From: Nocardia mexicana NBRC 108244
Lineage (GTDB): Bacteria; Actinomycetota; Actinomycetes; Mycobacteriales; Mycobacteriaceae
NCBI RefSeq assembly: GCF_001613165.1
Contig: NZ_BDBV01000006.1
Coordinates: forward strand, 1-64,000
Length of the DNA stretch: 64,000 bases
Direction of reading: 5' to 3'
Position 1 is the stretch's first letter. Each line of letters starts with the position of its first letter. The notes beneath the pieces are model-generated. The model saw only the letters and a program-made list of their open reading frames with translations, did not search any database and was not told the origin of the DNA. The translations under genes and the position numbers were made by a program. This document shows, piece after piece, positions 1-8,273 of the stretch.

Positions 1-27
1 GCCGCGCGGCCCTTAGGGCCGCGCGGC
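1..27. terminator. Perfect 12-bp hairpin
   Basis: The first 27 bases form a perfect inverted repeat with 12-bp arms and a TTA loop. It lies about 80 bp past the stop codon of the minus-strand GntR gene, so it probably ends that transcript. There is no clear T-run. It could also serve a gene left of the window. Confidence 0.6.
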
Positions 28-105
28 GGGGATCCGTACCGGGGCGCGGCGTTGCGGAGAACGTGGGCCTCGTCCGGCTACTTTCGAAGCTGTTGCGGCG
101 GAGGG

Positions 106-879
106 CTATTCGCGCAGGGTGGCCTCGAAGGCGATGCGGTCGCCGCGGTAGAGGGCGCGGACACGTTCGATGGGGCGGCCGTCGGAATCTACGGTGCGGC
201 GGTGCAGCAGGATCATCGGGAGGGCTGTGGTGCATTCCAGCAGGGCCGCCTCGCGCGGGGAGGCCAGCACCGTCTCGATGCGCTCGCGGGCCGACTCGAA
301 GACGACGCCCGAGGCGCGGATCGCGGCGTACAGCGATGTGGTCGGGTCGTAGTTCGCGCGCAGCCCGCCGAAGCGCTCACGGGTGAGGAAAGTGCTTTCC
401 AGGCCGATCTTTTCGTCGTCGGCCAGCAGAATGCGTTCGAGGTGCATGATCGTCGTGCCGGTCGCGACGCCGAGCGCCGCCGCGGTATCGGCATCGGCGG
501 GCACGTCGTCCCAGCTCACCAGCACGCGGCCCGGCGTGCGGCCCAGGCTGATCGCCGCCTCGGTGTAGGAGCGCAACGACAACGGCTGCACCAGCTTCGG
601 CCGCGACACCACGGTGCCGCGGCCCTGCCGCCGAATCCGGCCCTCCACCAGCAGGTCTCGCAGCGCCTGCCGCACGGTCTCGCGCGCCACCTCGAACCGG
701 CCGGCGAGCTCCCGCTCCGACGGAACCGGATCCCCCTCCTCGAGCCCGCCGATGATGCGCTCGATCTGCGTGCGCACACGGTAGGCCTTGGGCAGCCGGT
801 TCTCCGAATCCGCACGGCCACTCGGCATTTCGCCGGTTCCGGGGCCGGGCTGCACCGCTGCGACATCGGTTGCGTCCAT
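106..879 (-). CDS. GntR family regulator with UTRA domain
   Basis: This 257-residue protein is a HutC/PhnF-type GntR regulator. Residues about 30-90 form the winged helix (VPSERELAGRFEVARETVRQ, then GRGTVV). The rest resembles a UTRA ligand-binding domain. The ORF is open further upstream, but the ATG at 879 is chosen because it directly precedes the winged-helix region and sits just inside the divergent promoter. The gene is divergent from the phosphonate genes and two operator-like palindromes lie in the gap, so it probably represses both itself and the phn-type operon. The ligand is not visible from sequence; a phosphonate or phosphonate breakdown product is inferred from context. Confidence 0.85.
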   Translation of the reverse strand: MDATDVAAVQPGPGTGEMPSGRADSENRLPKAYRVRTQIERIIGGLEEGDPVPSERELAGRFEVARETVRQALRDLLVEGRIRRQGRGTVVSRPKLVQPLSLRSYTEAAISLGRTPGRVLVSWDDVPADADTAAALGVATGTTIMHLERILLADDEKIGLESTFLTRERFGGLRANYDPTTSLYAAIRASGVVFESARERIETVLASPREAALLECTTALPMILLHRRTVDSDGRPIERVRALYRGDRIAFEATLRE

Positions 880-894
880 GCCCACAGCGTACCT

Positions 895-914
895 CAATTG
901 GTCTATACCAATTG
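895..914. promoter_or_regulatory. GntR operator site 1
   Basis: CAATTGGT and ACCAATTG are perfect 8-bp arms around a 4-bp spacer. The core GGTCTATACC resembles the TGGTnTAnACCA sites bound by PhnF-type regulators. The site lies 16 bp upstream of the gntR start codon, where binding would block gntR transcription. Confidence 0.65.
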
Positions 915-943
915 TTAACCCAGCGTTCGCACAGGAAACACCC

Positions 944-959
944 AACGGTCTAGACCATT
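944..959. promoter_or_regulatory. GntR operator site 2
   Basis: GGTCTAGACC at 947-956 is a perfect palindrome inside a longer imperfect repeat. It shares the GGTCTA/ACC core with site 1 and ends 7 bp before the likely ATG of the oxidoreductase gene. It is placed to repress the phosphonate operon. Confidence 0.65.
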
Positions 960-966
960 GCGCATC

Positions 967-2091
967 ATGGTCGGCATGCGATTGGTCATCATCGGCGGCG
1001 GCATCCTCGGCACCGCGCACGCCTTGGCCGCGATCGGCCGCGGCCACGAGGTCGTGCAGCTGGAGCGCGAGGCGCAGGCCCGCGGCGCCACGGTTCGCAA
1101 CTTCGGCCTGGTCTGGGTGTCCGGGCGCAGCGCGAACGAACTGGACATCACGCTGCGCTCGCGCCGGCTGTGGGAGGAGATCGGCGGGAAGGTGCCCGGC
1201 ATCGGCTTCCGCCCGGCCGGTTCGATCACACTGGTGCGCACCGAGGCCGAACTTGCGGTGGCCGAGGCGGCCGCGGCCGGGCCGACGGCGGCCGAGCGCG
1301 GCTTCGAACTGCTCGATCCCGACAGGGTCCGCGCGCTTAATCCGGCACTGCGCGGCAAATTCCTTGCGGGCCTGCACTGTTCGACAGATGCGGCGGTGGA
1401 GTCACGGCAGGCCATGCCCGCGCTGCGCGCCTACATGGAGGCCACCGGCCGATACACCTTCTATGCCGGGACCGAGGCCCGCACCATCACCGGCGGCACC
1501 GTCGTCGACGATCGCGGCCGGCGGTTCGACGCCGATCTGGTGCTGGTGTGCCCGGGTGCCGCACACGGCGGACTCACCCGGGAACTGGTGGGCGACATCC
1601 CCGTCCGGCGCGTGCGGCTGCAGATGATGCAGACCGCACCGCTCGGGGAGTCGCTGACCACCGCCATCGCCGACGGCGACAGCTTCCGGTACTACCCCGG
1701 CTTCGCGGGCCCGGAACTGAATCGCCTCAGTCACGAAGAGTCCCAGGCATTTACGGCCGCGCAGCACAAGATGCAGCTGCTGTGCGTGCAGCGCCTGCAC
1801 GGCGGGCTCACCATCGGCGACACCCACGAATACGACGAACCGTTCGCCTTCGACGTCGACGAGGCCCCGTACGAGCACCTCACGTCGGTCGCCGAGGAAC
1901 TGCTCGGTCGGAAGCTGCCGCCGGTCGTGCGGCGCTGGGCGGGCGTGTACAGCCAGAGCATCGACCCCGGCACGATCGTCACCCGCGCCCGGGCCGCCGA
2001 CAACGTCTGGGTGATCACCGGCCCGGGCGGACGCGGGATGACGCTGGGCCCCGCACTCGGCGAGGAAACCGCCGACCTGCTCCACCTGTGA
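967..2091 (+). CDS. TIGR03364-type FAD-dependent oxidoreductase (phosphonate catabolism)
   Basis: This is a DAO-like flavoprotein of about 374 residues. The N-terminal FAD-binding motif is VIIGGGILG (glycines 10, 12 and 15 from the chosen start). The C-terminal part has VWVITGPGGRGMTLGPALG, typical of amine or amino acid oxidases. This subfamily is found beside phosphonatase-like hydrolases and is thought to oxidise the amine of aminoethylphosphonate-like compounds to the aldehyde. The reading frame opens at a TTG (958), but ATG 967 or 976 are better starts; no good ribosome binding site is seen, so the mRNA may be leaderless. The hydrolase gene follows after 11 bp. No PhnW-type transaminase is present, so this enzyme may do that step. 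The substrate is inferred. Confidence 0.8.
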   Translation: MVGMRLVIIGGGILGTAHALAAIGRGHEVVQLEREAQARGATVRNFGLVWVSGRSANELDITLRSRRLWEEIGGKVPGIGFRPAGSITLVRTEAELAVAEAAAAGPTAAERGFELLDPDRVRALNPALRGKFLAGLHCSTDAAVESRQAMPALRAYMEATGRYTFYAGTEARTITGGTVVDDRGRRFDADLVLVCPGAAHGGLTRELVGDIPVRRVRLQMMQTAPLGESLTTAIADGDSFRYYPGFAGPELNRLSHEESQAFTAAQHKMQLLCVQRLHGGLTIGDTHEYDEPFAFDVDEAPYEHLTSVAEELLGRKLPPVVRRWAGVYSQSIDPGTIVTRARAADNVWVITGPGGRGMTLGPALGEETADLLHL

Positions 2092-2102
2092 AGGGAAACA
2101 CA

Positions 2103-2804
2103 TTGTCCGACAAGCAGATCGAGCTGGCCGTCCTGGATATGGCGGGCACCACTGTGGCCGACGGCGGACTGGTCCTGCGGGCCTTCGATGCCGCCGCGAC
2201 CGCGGCGGGCGTCCCGGCCGAGGGACCCGAGCGCGATGCCGCCGTCCGCTACGTGGTCGAGACCATGGGGCAGTCCAAGATCAGCGTATTCCGGGCGCTG
2301 CTGGGCGACGAGGACCGCGCCCGGCTCGCCAACCGCACCTTCGAGGCCGCCTACGACGAGTTCGCGGGCGAGGCCACCCCGATTCCCGGTGCGGCCGAGG
2401 CGATCACACGGCTGCGCGACGCCGGGATCAAGGTCGCCCTCACCACCGGCTTCAGTCGCGGCACGCAGGACAGGCTGCTGGATGCGCTGGGGTGGCGCGA
2501 GATCGCCGACCTGACGCTGGCGCCGTCGGAGGCGGGCCGCGGCCGCCCCTACCCGGACCTGGTCCTCACCGCGCTGCTGCGGCTCCAGGCCGATTCCGTG
2601 GATCACGTTGCGGTGCTGGGCGATACGGCCAGCGATATCGGCACCGGACTGGCCGCGGGCGCCCGCATCGTCGCGGGGACGCTCACCGGCGCACACGACG
2701 AGGAGCAGCTGCGTGCTGCCGGTGCGACGCACGTGGTGCCGTCGGTGGTGGAATTCGCCGATCTGCTGCTGACCGAGCACGCGGCGTCACCCGACGCTCC
2801 GTAA
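2103..2804 (+). CDS. Phosphonatase-like HAD hydrolase (PhnX relative)
   Basis: This 233-residue HAD-superfamily protein is of the TIGR03351 phosphonatase-like type. The nucleophile motif DMAGTT starts at residue 12. Lys59 in MGQSKIS lies where PhnX carries its Schiff-base lysine, which favours C-P bond cleavage of phosphonoacetaldehyde or a close analogue. Later HAD motifs are TTGFSR and LGDTASDIGTG. The TTG start at 2103 is chosen for the AAGGGA site six bases upstream; the ORF is open further left over the preceding gene in another frame. It is the second gene of the operon, directly after the FAD oxidoreductase. Confidence 0.8.
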   Translation: MSDKQIELAVLDMAGTTVADGGLVLRAFDAAATAAGVPAEGPERDAAVRYVVETMGQSKISVFRALLGDEDRARLANRTFEAAYDEFAGEATPIPGAAEAITRLRDAGIKVALTTGFSRGTQDRLLDALGWREIADLTLAPSEAGRGRPYPDLVLTALLRLQADSVDHVAVLGDTASDIGTGLAAGARIVAGTLTGAHDEEQLRAAGATHVVPSVVEFADLLLTEHAASPDAP

Positions 2805-2856
2805 CCGACCCATCACCACCATCCTCACGCCCCTTCCCACGAAAGTTACAGTCATC

Positions 2857-3909
2857 GTGCGTATTTCGATATCACGCCTCGCACGCGCCGCGCTGATCCT
2901 CGCCTCCGCGACCGCGGTCGCGTTCTCCGCTGTCGCCTGCGGCGGCACCGGCACCTCTTCGGGCGGCAACACCGTCACCGTCTACTCCGCCGACGGCGTC
3001 GGCGACTGGTACAAGTCCCAGTTCGCGAAGTTCACCGAGCAGACGGGTATTTCGGTGAATCTGGTCGAGGCGGGCTCGGGTGAGGTGGTCAACCGCGTCG
3101 ACAAGGAACAGTCCAACCCGCAGGCCGACGTCATGGTGACGCTGCCGCCGTTCATCCAGAAGGCCGCGAAATCCGGTCTGCTGCAGGACAGCGGCATCGA
3201 TACGACCGCGGTGGCCGATACGGACAAGGATCCGGGCGGCAAGTACGTCACCCTGGCCGGAAACTACCTGTCGTTCATCGCCAATCCCTCGATCGACTCC
3301 AAGCTCACCTGGGACGACCTGCTGAAGCCCGAATTCAAGGGGAAGCTGCAGTATTCGACCCCGGGGCAGGCCGGTGACGGCACCGCGGTGCTGATCCTGC
3401 TGCAGCAGCTGCTGGGCAAGCAGGGCGCGCTGGACTACCTGGCGAAGCTGCAGGCCAACAATGTCGGCCCGTCCGCGTCGACGGGCAAGCTGCAGCCGAA
3501 GGTCGACAACGGCGAGCTGCTGGTAGCCAACGGCGACGTGCAGATGAACCTGGCCAACATCAAGGAGAAGGGCTCGAAGTTCAACGTGTTCTTCCCCGCC
3601 TCCGCCGACGGCACCCGCAGCACCGTCGCGGTGCCCTACGTGATGGGCCTGGCCAAGGGTGCGCCGCACCAGGATTCGGCGAAGAAGCTGATGGAGTACC
3701 TGCTGTCGATCGACGTGCAGAAGACCCTGGGTCCCGATGCGATGGCGGTGCCGGTCCGCAAGGATCTGCGCGACGCCCCGACGCTCGACGGCAGCGTGTC
3801 GCCGGCGGCGTACGTCAAGGACGTCACCGTCGTGACGCCGGACTGGAACCGGGTCCTCGACGAGCTGGACGGCGATATCGCCGCCTACCAGCGGGCCACC
3901 GGAAGCTGA
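2857..3909 (+). CDS. 2-aminoethylphosphonate-type ABC transporter substrate-binding lipoprotein
   Basis: This 350-residue exported lipoprotein has a basic N-terminus, a hydrophobic stretch and a lipobox ending in Cys28 (FSAVACGG). The mature part is a type II binding protein with VTVYSADG near the start, like the iron and aminoethylphosphonate binding proteins. It would capture the phosphonate outside the membrane and deliver it to the permeases downstream. The GTG start has a weak GAAAG about 11 bases upstream. The substrate is inferred from the neighbouring oxidoreductase and phosphonatase genes; a ferric or other small anion is the alternative. Confidence 0.78.
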   Translation: MRISISRLARAALILASATAVAFSAVACGGTGTSSGGNTVTVYSADGVGDWYKSQFAKFTEQTGISVNLVEAGSGEVVNRVDKEQSNPQADVMVTLPPFIQKAAKSGLLQDSGIDTTAVADTDKDPGGKYVTLAGNYLSFIANPSIDSKLTWDDLLKPEFKGKLQYSTPGQAGDGTAVLILLQQLLGKQGALDYLAKLQANNVGPSASTGKLQPKVDNGELLVANGDVQMNLANIKEKGSKFNVFFPASADGTRSTVAVPYVMGLAKGAPHQDSAKKLMEYLLSIDVQKTLGPDAMAVPVRKDLRDAPTLDGSVSPAAYVKDVTVVTPDWNRVLDELDGDIAAYQRATGS

Positions 3910-3928
3910 CAGGCACAGGAGCGACATC

Positions 3929-5122
3929 ATGTCCGCACCGACGACCTCCGCCGCCTCGGCCGTCACCACGGCCGACGCCGAGCCGGCGATCGTATTCGAC
4001 CGAGTCGGCGTCCGCTACGGCCGCGGCCGCAAGGCCACGGTCGCGCTGGCCGAGTTCACCCTGCGCGTCGCCGCCGGGGAAACCGTTGCGCTGCTGGGCC
4101 CCAGCGGTTCCGGTAAGTCCACCGCGCTCAAGGCGCTGGCCGGGTTCGTCCGGCCCACCTCCGGCGCGGTCCGGCTGTCCGGTATCGACGTCACCGACCT
4201 CTCCCCCGCCAAGCGCGGGATCGGCGTGGTCGTGCAGTCGTACGCGCTGTTCCCGCACATGCGGGTGCACGACAATGTCGCCTTCGGCCTGAAGGCACAT
4301 CGGGTGCCGCGCAAAGAGATCGGGGCCCGCGTGGCCGAGGCGCTGGAGATGGTCGGCATGGCCGCCTACGCGCAGCGGCTGCCGCGCGAGCTGTCCGGTG
4401 GTCAGCAGCAGCGGGTGGCGATCGCCCGGGCGCTGGCCATCCGGCCTCGCGTCCTGCTGCTGGACGAGCCGCTGGCGGCGTTGGATGCGCAGCTGCGCCA
4501 GTCCATGCTCGGCGAACTGCAGCAGTTGCGAAAGGCCCTGCCGGACACCGCGATGCTGTACGTCACCCACGATCAGGCGGAGGCGCTGGCCCTCGCCGAC
4601 CGGATCGCGGTGATGCGTGACGCCCGCCTGGTCGACATCGACTCCGCCGAGAGCCTGTGGCGCCGCCCGCCCAGCTCGTTCACCGCCGCCTTCCTCGGGG
4701 GCGCGAACCTGTTGCCCTGCACCGTGAAACACGTATCCGGCCGCGCCGCATTGGTAGCGGTCGGCGAGCGCACCCTGCGCGCCGAGGCACCCGAACCCGG
4801 TATCGGACAGCTGGACTGGGCGCCCGACGCCGAGGGACTGCTGTGCGTGCGCCCGCATACCGTCCGGGTCGGCGCCACCACCGACCGGGACGCGGTGCTC
4901 GCCACGGTCGTCTCCAGCGTCTGGCGCGGCTCGACCACCCGCCTGCACCTCGACGTCAACGGCCTGCCCGCCGAACTCGTCGCCGACGTCCCGGGCCACA
5001 CCGACGCATCGGTCGGCGCAACCGTGGGCGTCCGGTTCCCGGACCCGGCGGGAGTCCTGATCCCCGCCGCCGTCGGCACCGAACCCGGCTCCGCCACCAC
5101 CGATTCGGAAGCAACCCCGTGA
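3929..5122 (+). CDS. 2-aminoethylphosphonate-type ABC transporter ATP-binding protein
   Basis: This 397-residue ATPase has Walker A GPSGSGKST at 57-65, a Q-loop near 103, the signature LSGGQQQR at 155-162, Walker B VLLLDE at 175-180 and a switch histidine in YVTHDQ. The C-terminal third looks like a TOBE regulatory domain, as in PhnT and FbpC relatives. AGGAG lies 7 bases before the ATG. It starts 19 bp after the binding-protein gene. It would power the two permeases encoded after a repeat-bearing gap of about 270 bp. Confidence 0.85.
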   Translation: MSAPTTSAASAVTTADAEPAIVFDRVGVRYGRGRKATVALAEFTLRVAAGETVALLGPSGSGKSTALKALAGFVRPTSGAVRLSGIDVTDLSPAKRGIGVVVQSYALFPHMRVHDNVAFGLKAHRVPRKEIGARVAEALEMVGMAAYAQRLPRELSGGQQQRVAIARALAIRPRVLLLDEPLAALDAQLRQSMLGELQQLRKALPDTAMLYVTHDQAEALALADRIAVMRDARLVDIDSAESLWRRPPSSFTAAFLGGANLLPCTVKHVSGRAALVAVGERTLRAEAPEPGIGQLDWAPDAEGLLCVRPHTVRVGATTDRDAVLATVVSSVWRGSTTRLHLDVNGLPAELVADVPGHTDASVGATVGVRFPDPAGVLIPAAVGTEPGSATTDSEATP

Positions 5123-5166
5123 TCCTCCCCGCCATTCCCCCCGGCCACCACGACACCACCGACCTC

Positions 5167-5241
5167 CCCGCACCCCTTGCCGGTTCCCACACAGCATCCA
5201 GCGCCCCGTACGGGGTGCGTGAGCACGAACAGGGTGCGGCA
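5167..5241. repeat. Intergenic repeat copy 1
   Basis: This element of about 75 bp opens with CCGCACCCCTTGCCG and closes with a near-complement CAGGGTGCGGCAAG. Its inner part has CCCCGTACGGGGTGCGTGAG. It is closely matched by the copy at 5281-5355. The inverted ends suggest a palindromic intergenic repeat of a REP or MITE kind. Confidence 0.6.
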
Positions 5242-5280
5242 AGCGCGATCCATGAGGGGGATCGCGCGCCCGGGAACCTT

Positions 5281-5355
5281 CCCGCACCCCTTACCGATTC
5301 GCGCACCGCTTTCAGCGGCCCGTACAGGGTGCGTGAGCACGGAAGGGGTGCGGGA
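5281..5355. repeat. Intergenic repeat copy 2
   Basis: This copy has perfect 12-bp inverted ends, CCCGCACCCCTT at 5281 and AAGGGGTGCGGG at 5343, and shares GTACAGGGTGCGTGAGCACG with copy 1. Both copies sit between the ATPase and permease genes of one operon, so the element is transcribed with them. Confidence 0.6.
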
Positions 5356-5396
5356 AGTGTCGGCATGCCGGTGGTCCGGACGAGGCGGGGTGGCTC

Positions 5397-6299
5397 ATGA
5401 GCGCCACCGTCGTTCTCGAGCGGACCGCGGCGGAGCCGGGCCCCACGCGTCCTGCCGCCCGGCGTAATTGGCGGCCCATCCTCTGGTCGTTGCCGCCGCT
5501 GCTGATCGTCCTGGGTATCGCGGTCTATCCGATAGTGCGGGTGCTGACCGAATCCACCGAGACACCGAGCGGTCGCGGCGGGGCCGTGTGGTCGCAGGTG
5601 CTCGCGTCGCAGGCGTTCCGGGATGCGCTGTGGCGCACCGTATCCATCGCGGTGTGCTCGACCGCCGGGTGCCTGATCCTGGGCACGCTGCTGGCGGTGG
5701 TGCTGGCGTTCGTGCCGTTCCCGGGTTCGGCGGTGGTGGGCAGGCTCATCGATACGGTGCTGACGCTGCCGTCGTTCCTCATCACCCTGTCGTTCACCTT
5801 CCTCTACGGCACCGCGGGCGCGGTGAACGCGCTGATCGCGCAGATCACCGGAAACCGCTCCCCCGCACTGAATTTCCTCACCACCCCGACCGGGGTCGTC
5901 CTGGCCGAGATCACCTACTTCACGCCGTTCGTGGTGCGCCCGCTGCTGGCCGCGTTCGCGCAGCTGCCGCGCGAGCAACTGGATGTGGCCGCGAGCCTGG
6001 GGGCTTCGCCGTGGCGGGTGCTGCGCCAGGTCGTGCTTCCGGAGGCCTGGCCCGCGCTGGCCGCGGGCGGCAGCCTGGTACTGCTGTTGGCGCTCAACGA
6101 ATTCGGCATCGTCCTGTTCACCGGCGCCAAGGGCGTCATCACGCTGCCCGCGCTGATCTACACGCGCGGCATCGTCACCTTCGACCTGCCGGGTGCCGCG
6201 GTGCTGGCCTCGGTGCAGGTGCTGCTGTCGCTGACCCTGTACCTCGGCTACCGGCTGATCTTCGCCCGGTTCACCGGGATTCCGACACGGGAGGGCTGA
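5397..6299 (+). CDS. 2-aminoethylphosphonate-type ABC transporter permease 1
   Basis: This 300-residue inner membrane protein has about six hydrophobic segments and the permease EAA loop (AASLGASPWRVLRQVVLP), which contacts the ATPase. It fits the PhnU-type permeases of aminoethylphosphonate importers. The ATG follows the repeat-bearing gap without a strong ribosome binding site. The second permease gene begins 3 bp after its stop codon, so the two are cotranslated. Confidence 0.8.
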   Translation: MSATVVLERTAAEPGPTRPAARRNWRPILWSLPPLLIVLGIAVYPIVRVLTESTETPSGRGGAVWSQVLASQAFRDALWRTVSIAVCSTAGCLILGTLLAVVLAFVPFPGSAVVGRLIDTVLTLPSFLITLSFTFLYGTAGAVNALIAQITGNRSPALNFLTTPTGVVLAEITYFTPFVVRPLLAAFAQLPREQLDVAASLGASPWRVLRQVVLPEAWPALAAGGSLVLLLALNEFGIVLFTGAKGVITLPALIYTRGIVTFDLPGAAVLASVQVLLSLTLYLGYRLIFARFTGIPTREG

Positions 6300-6302
6300 T
6301 CC

Positions 6303-7100
6303 ATGCTGGTCTGGACTCGGCGCGGGCGAGCGGTCGTGCTCGCGGTCTTCGCGCTGATCGTGCTGGTGGTGTTCGCGGCCCCGATCGCGACGGTCGTGGC
6401 GGCCGCACTGGCCGGTCGCTGGACCGGCCCGCTGCCGTCGGATCTGGGCCTGCACAACTTCGAGCGGGCGCTGTCGGGCGAGCAGGCGGCGAGCCTGTCG
6501 GTGAGCCTGCAGACGGCGCTGCTCGCGGGCGCGGTGGCACTGGTGCTGGGCACCTGGGCGGCGTTGGCCGCACGAGAGGCACCGCGGTGGTGGCGCCGGT
6601 TCACCGACGCCGTGTTCCATCTGCCGGTGGCGGTGCCGTCGGTGGCGATCGGGCTGGGCCTGCTGATCGCGTTCAACCAGCGTCCGCTGCTGCTGGGCGG
6701 CACGAAATGGATTGTGATCCTGGCCCATTCGGTGCTGGTGCTGGCGTACGCGTTCAGCGCGGTGTCCGCGGCGCTGGACCGGGTCGACCCCAATTACCGT
6801 CAGGCCGCCGAATCGCTGGGCGCGGGACCGGTCCGGGTGCTGACGCGAATCACGTTGCCGCTGTTGCTGCCCGCGCTCGGTGCGGCCGCCGGGCTGGCGA
6901 TCGCGCTGTCGATGGGCGAGCTGGGCGCCACCATCATGGTCTATCCCGCGACGTGGAAGACCTTGCCGGTCACCATCTTCGCCGCCACCGACCGCGGCGA
7001 CGTGTTCGACGCCGCGGCGTGCACCACCCTACTGGTGGCGGTCACGCTGGTCGCGCTGCTCGTCCTCGGGCGGCTACGTGGCCGCGCCGCAGTGCGATAA
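6303..7100 (+). CDS. 2-aminoethylphosphonate-type ABC transporter permease 2
   Basis: This 265-residue permease has about six membrane segments and its own EAA loop (AAESLGAGPVRVLTRITLP). It pairs with permease 1 as a PhnV-type subunit. It is the last gene of the operon. Two hairpins at 7178-7248 follow and could end the transcript. Confidence 0.8.
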   Translation: MLVWTRRGRAVVLAVFALIVLVVFAAPIATVVAAALAGRWTGPLPSDLGLHNFERALSGEQAASLSVSLQTALLAGAVALVLGTWAALAAREAPRWWRRFTDAVFHLPVAVPSVAIGLGLLIAFNQRPLLLGGTKWIVILAHSVLVLAYAFSAVSAALDRVDPNYRQAAESLGAGPVRVLTRITLPLLLPALGAAAGLAIALSMGELGATIMVYPATWKTLPVTIFAATDRGDVFDAAACTTLLVAVTLVALLVLGRLRGRAAVR

Positions 7101-7177
7101 GAAACAAACCTGTCGGTAATTATCGCAATTCTGATTTCGCCGCGGCGGCAATGGATATGCGACGGGGAAATGTTGCG

Positions 7178-7248
7178 GGCGTGCCGCGCCAGTCGACCAC
7201 GCGGCACGCCGGGCGGGGCGCCCCGTTGCGCCCGCCGATCAGGCGGGC
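7178..7248 (+). terminator. Two GC-rich hairpins after the phosphonate operon
   Basis: GGCGTGCCGCG (7178-7188) pairs perfectly with CGCGGCACGCC (7200-7210). A second stem pairs GCCCGCC (7230-7236) with GGCGGGC (7242-7248). There is no T-run. Their position between two convergent genes supports a terminator role. Confidence 0.5.
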
Positions 7249-7346
7249 AACGTCACGGTTCGAGTGTGCTACTGGCCGAATAGCATTCGCTCGAGCGACG
7301 TCACCGATCGGGCAATGACCTCAGATGTCACTGCTTTCGGGGCAGG

Positions 7347-7790
7347 TCACTGCTCGGGTAACCGACGACGGCCACCGGCCACGTCGATTACGAGATCAGT
7401 GTAACCGTCCACCAGTTCTGCCAGGTGATACCAGTGTTTATGGGTGTTATCGCTGCGCGGGCCGTCGCGATCGATCGCGTCGTTGGCATCGACCCAGCTC
7501 CGGGCCATGCGATCGACGACCGCGCCGAGGCTCTCGGTGTGCAGGGAGGCGCCGTTGCGATGCTGCGGCAGCTCCTGTTCCACCCAGTCGTTGATATCGT
7601 CGACGAGTTCACCCCGGCGGCAATCTATCTCCGCCAACATGATCGGGTCGCCGATCTCCGTGCGCCGGGCGTGCAACTCGGCGAGCGCGTGCGCGGTGCG
7701 CAACAACACCCGATCCTGGAATCGCCTGCCTTGGAACGCACAGAGCAATTGCGGCGCGGTCGGCAGCACCCCAGCTATCGACGTCGTCAT
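7347..7790 (-). CDS. DUF4254 domain protein
   Basis: This soluble protein of about 147 residues resembles the DUF4254 family common in Nocardia (LLCAFQGRRFQDRVLL, ELVDDINDWV, HTESLGAVVDRMA, HKHWYHLAELVDGY). No function is established. The frame is open to 7871, but the ATG at 7790 fits the usual family start. It stands alone, convergent to the phosphonate operon. The 400 bp upstream (7872-8273) holds no gene I can support. Confidence 0.7.
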   Translation of the reverse strand: MTTSIAGVLPTAPQLLCAFQGRRFQDRVLLRTAHALAELHARRTEIGDPIMLAEIDCRRGELVDDINDWVEQELPQHRNGASLHTESLGAVVDRMARSWVDANDAIDRDGPRSDNTHKHWYHLAELVDGYTDLVIDVAGGRRRLPEQ

Positions 7791-8273
7791 CCCTGCACCC
7801 CGAAATCGCCCGAGTACTTCACTAATCGCGCCAACATGATTGATCTCCGGATTTCGCTGTCTACCGGTCATCGGATCGGTGGTTCACAACTAGGCTAGCT
7901 GGGATCATGCTCTTACAAATGCAAGAACGCAAGATTGCGTCTGCATTCTCGGTCGGCGGTGTGGGAACGACATCTCGGACACCGCCTCGAACGGTCGTCG
8001 CCACGCTCGACATCGCCCGCGACAAGCCGTCCGCGACGACCTCTTTCGAGGCGAAACTGCTGGTCCAGGCATCGAACGCCACTCAGGTAGGCCCTGAACG
8101 GGTCCGTCCGAGACAGCCACGGACACCTGCCACACCGCGGTTTCCGCCCCCCTGAACACGCCCGCTCCTTGACCCCCTACTCGCGCCCGATCGCCGATTC
8201 CACGACCCCCGAGGGGTGGACCACGACATCTCCGCGCACTAATATAAGTAACAACCTATTTAAGGAGTGTCTT

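Noticed and set aside
1548..2102. Upstream extension of the phosphonatase-like ORF
   Set aside because: It overlaps the FAD oxidoreductase gene in another frame; the TTG at 2103 with its AAGGGA site is a better start.
7907..8155. Plus-strand 82-residue ORF and an overlapping minus-strand ORF
   Set aside because: No ribosome binding site, low-complexity C-terminus and no recognisable motif; both frames look like chance ORFs in an intergenic gap.
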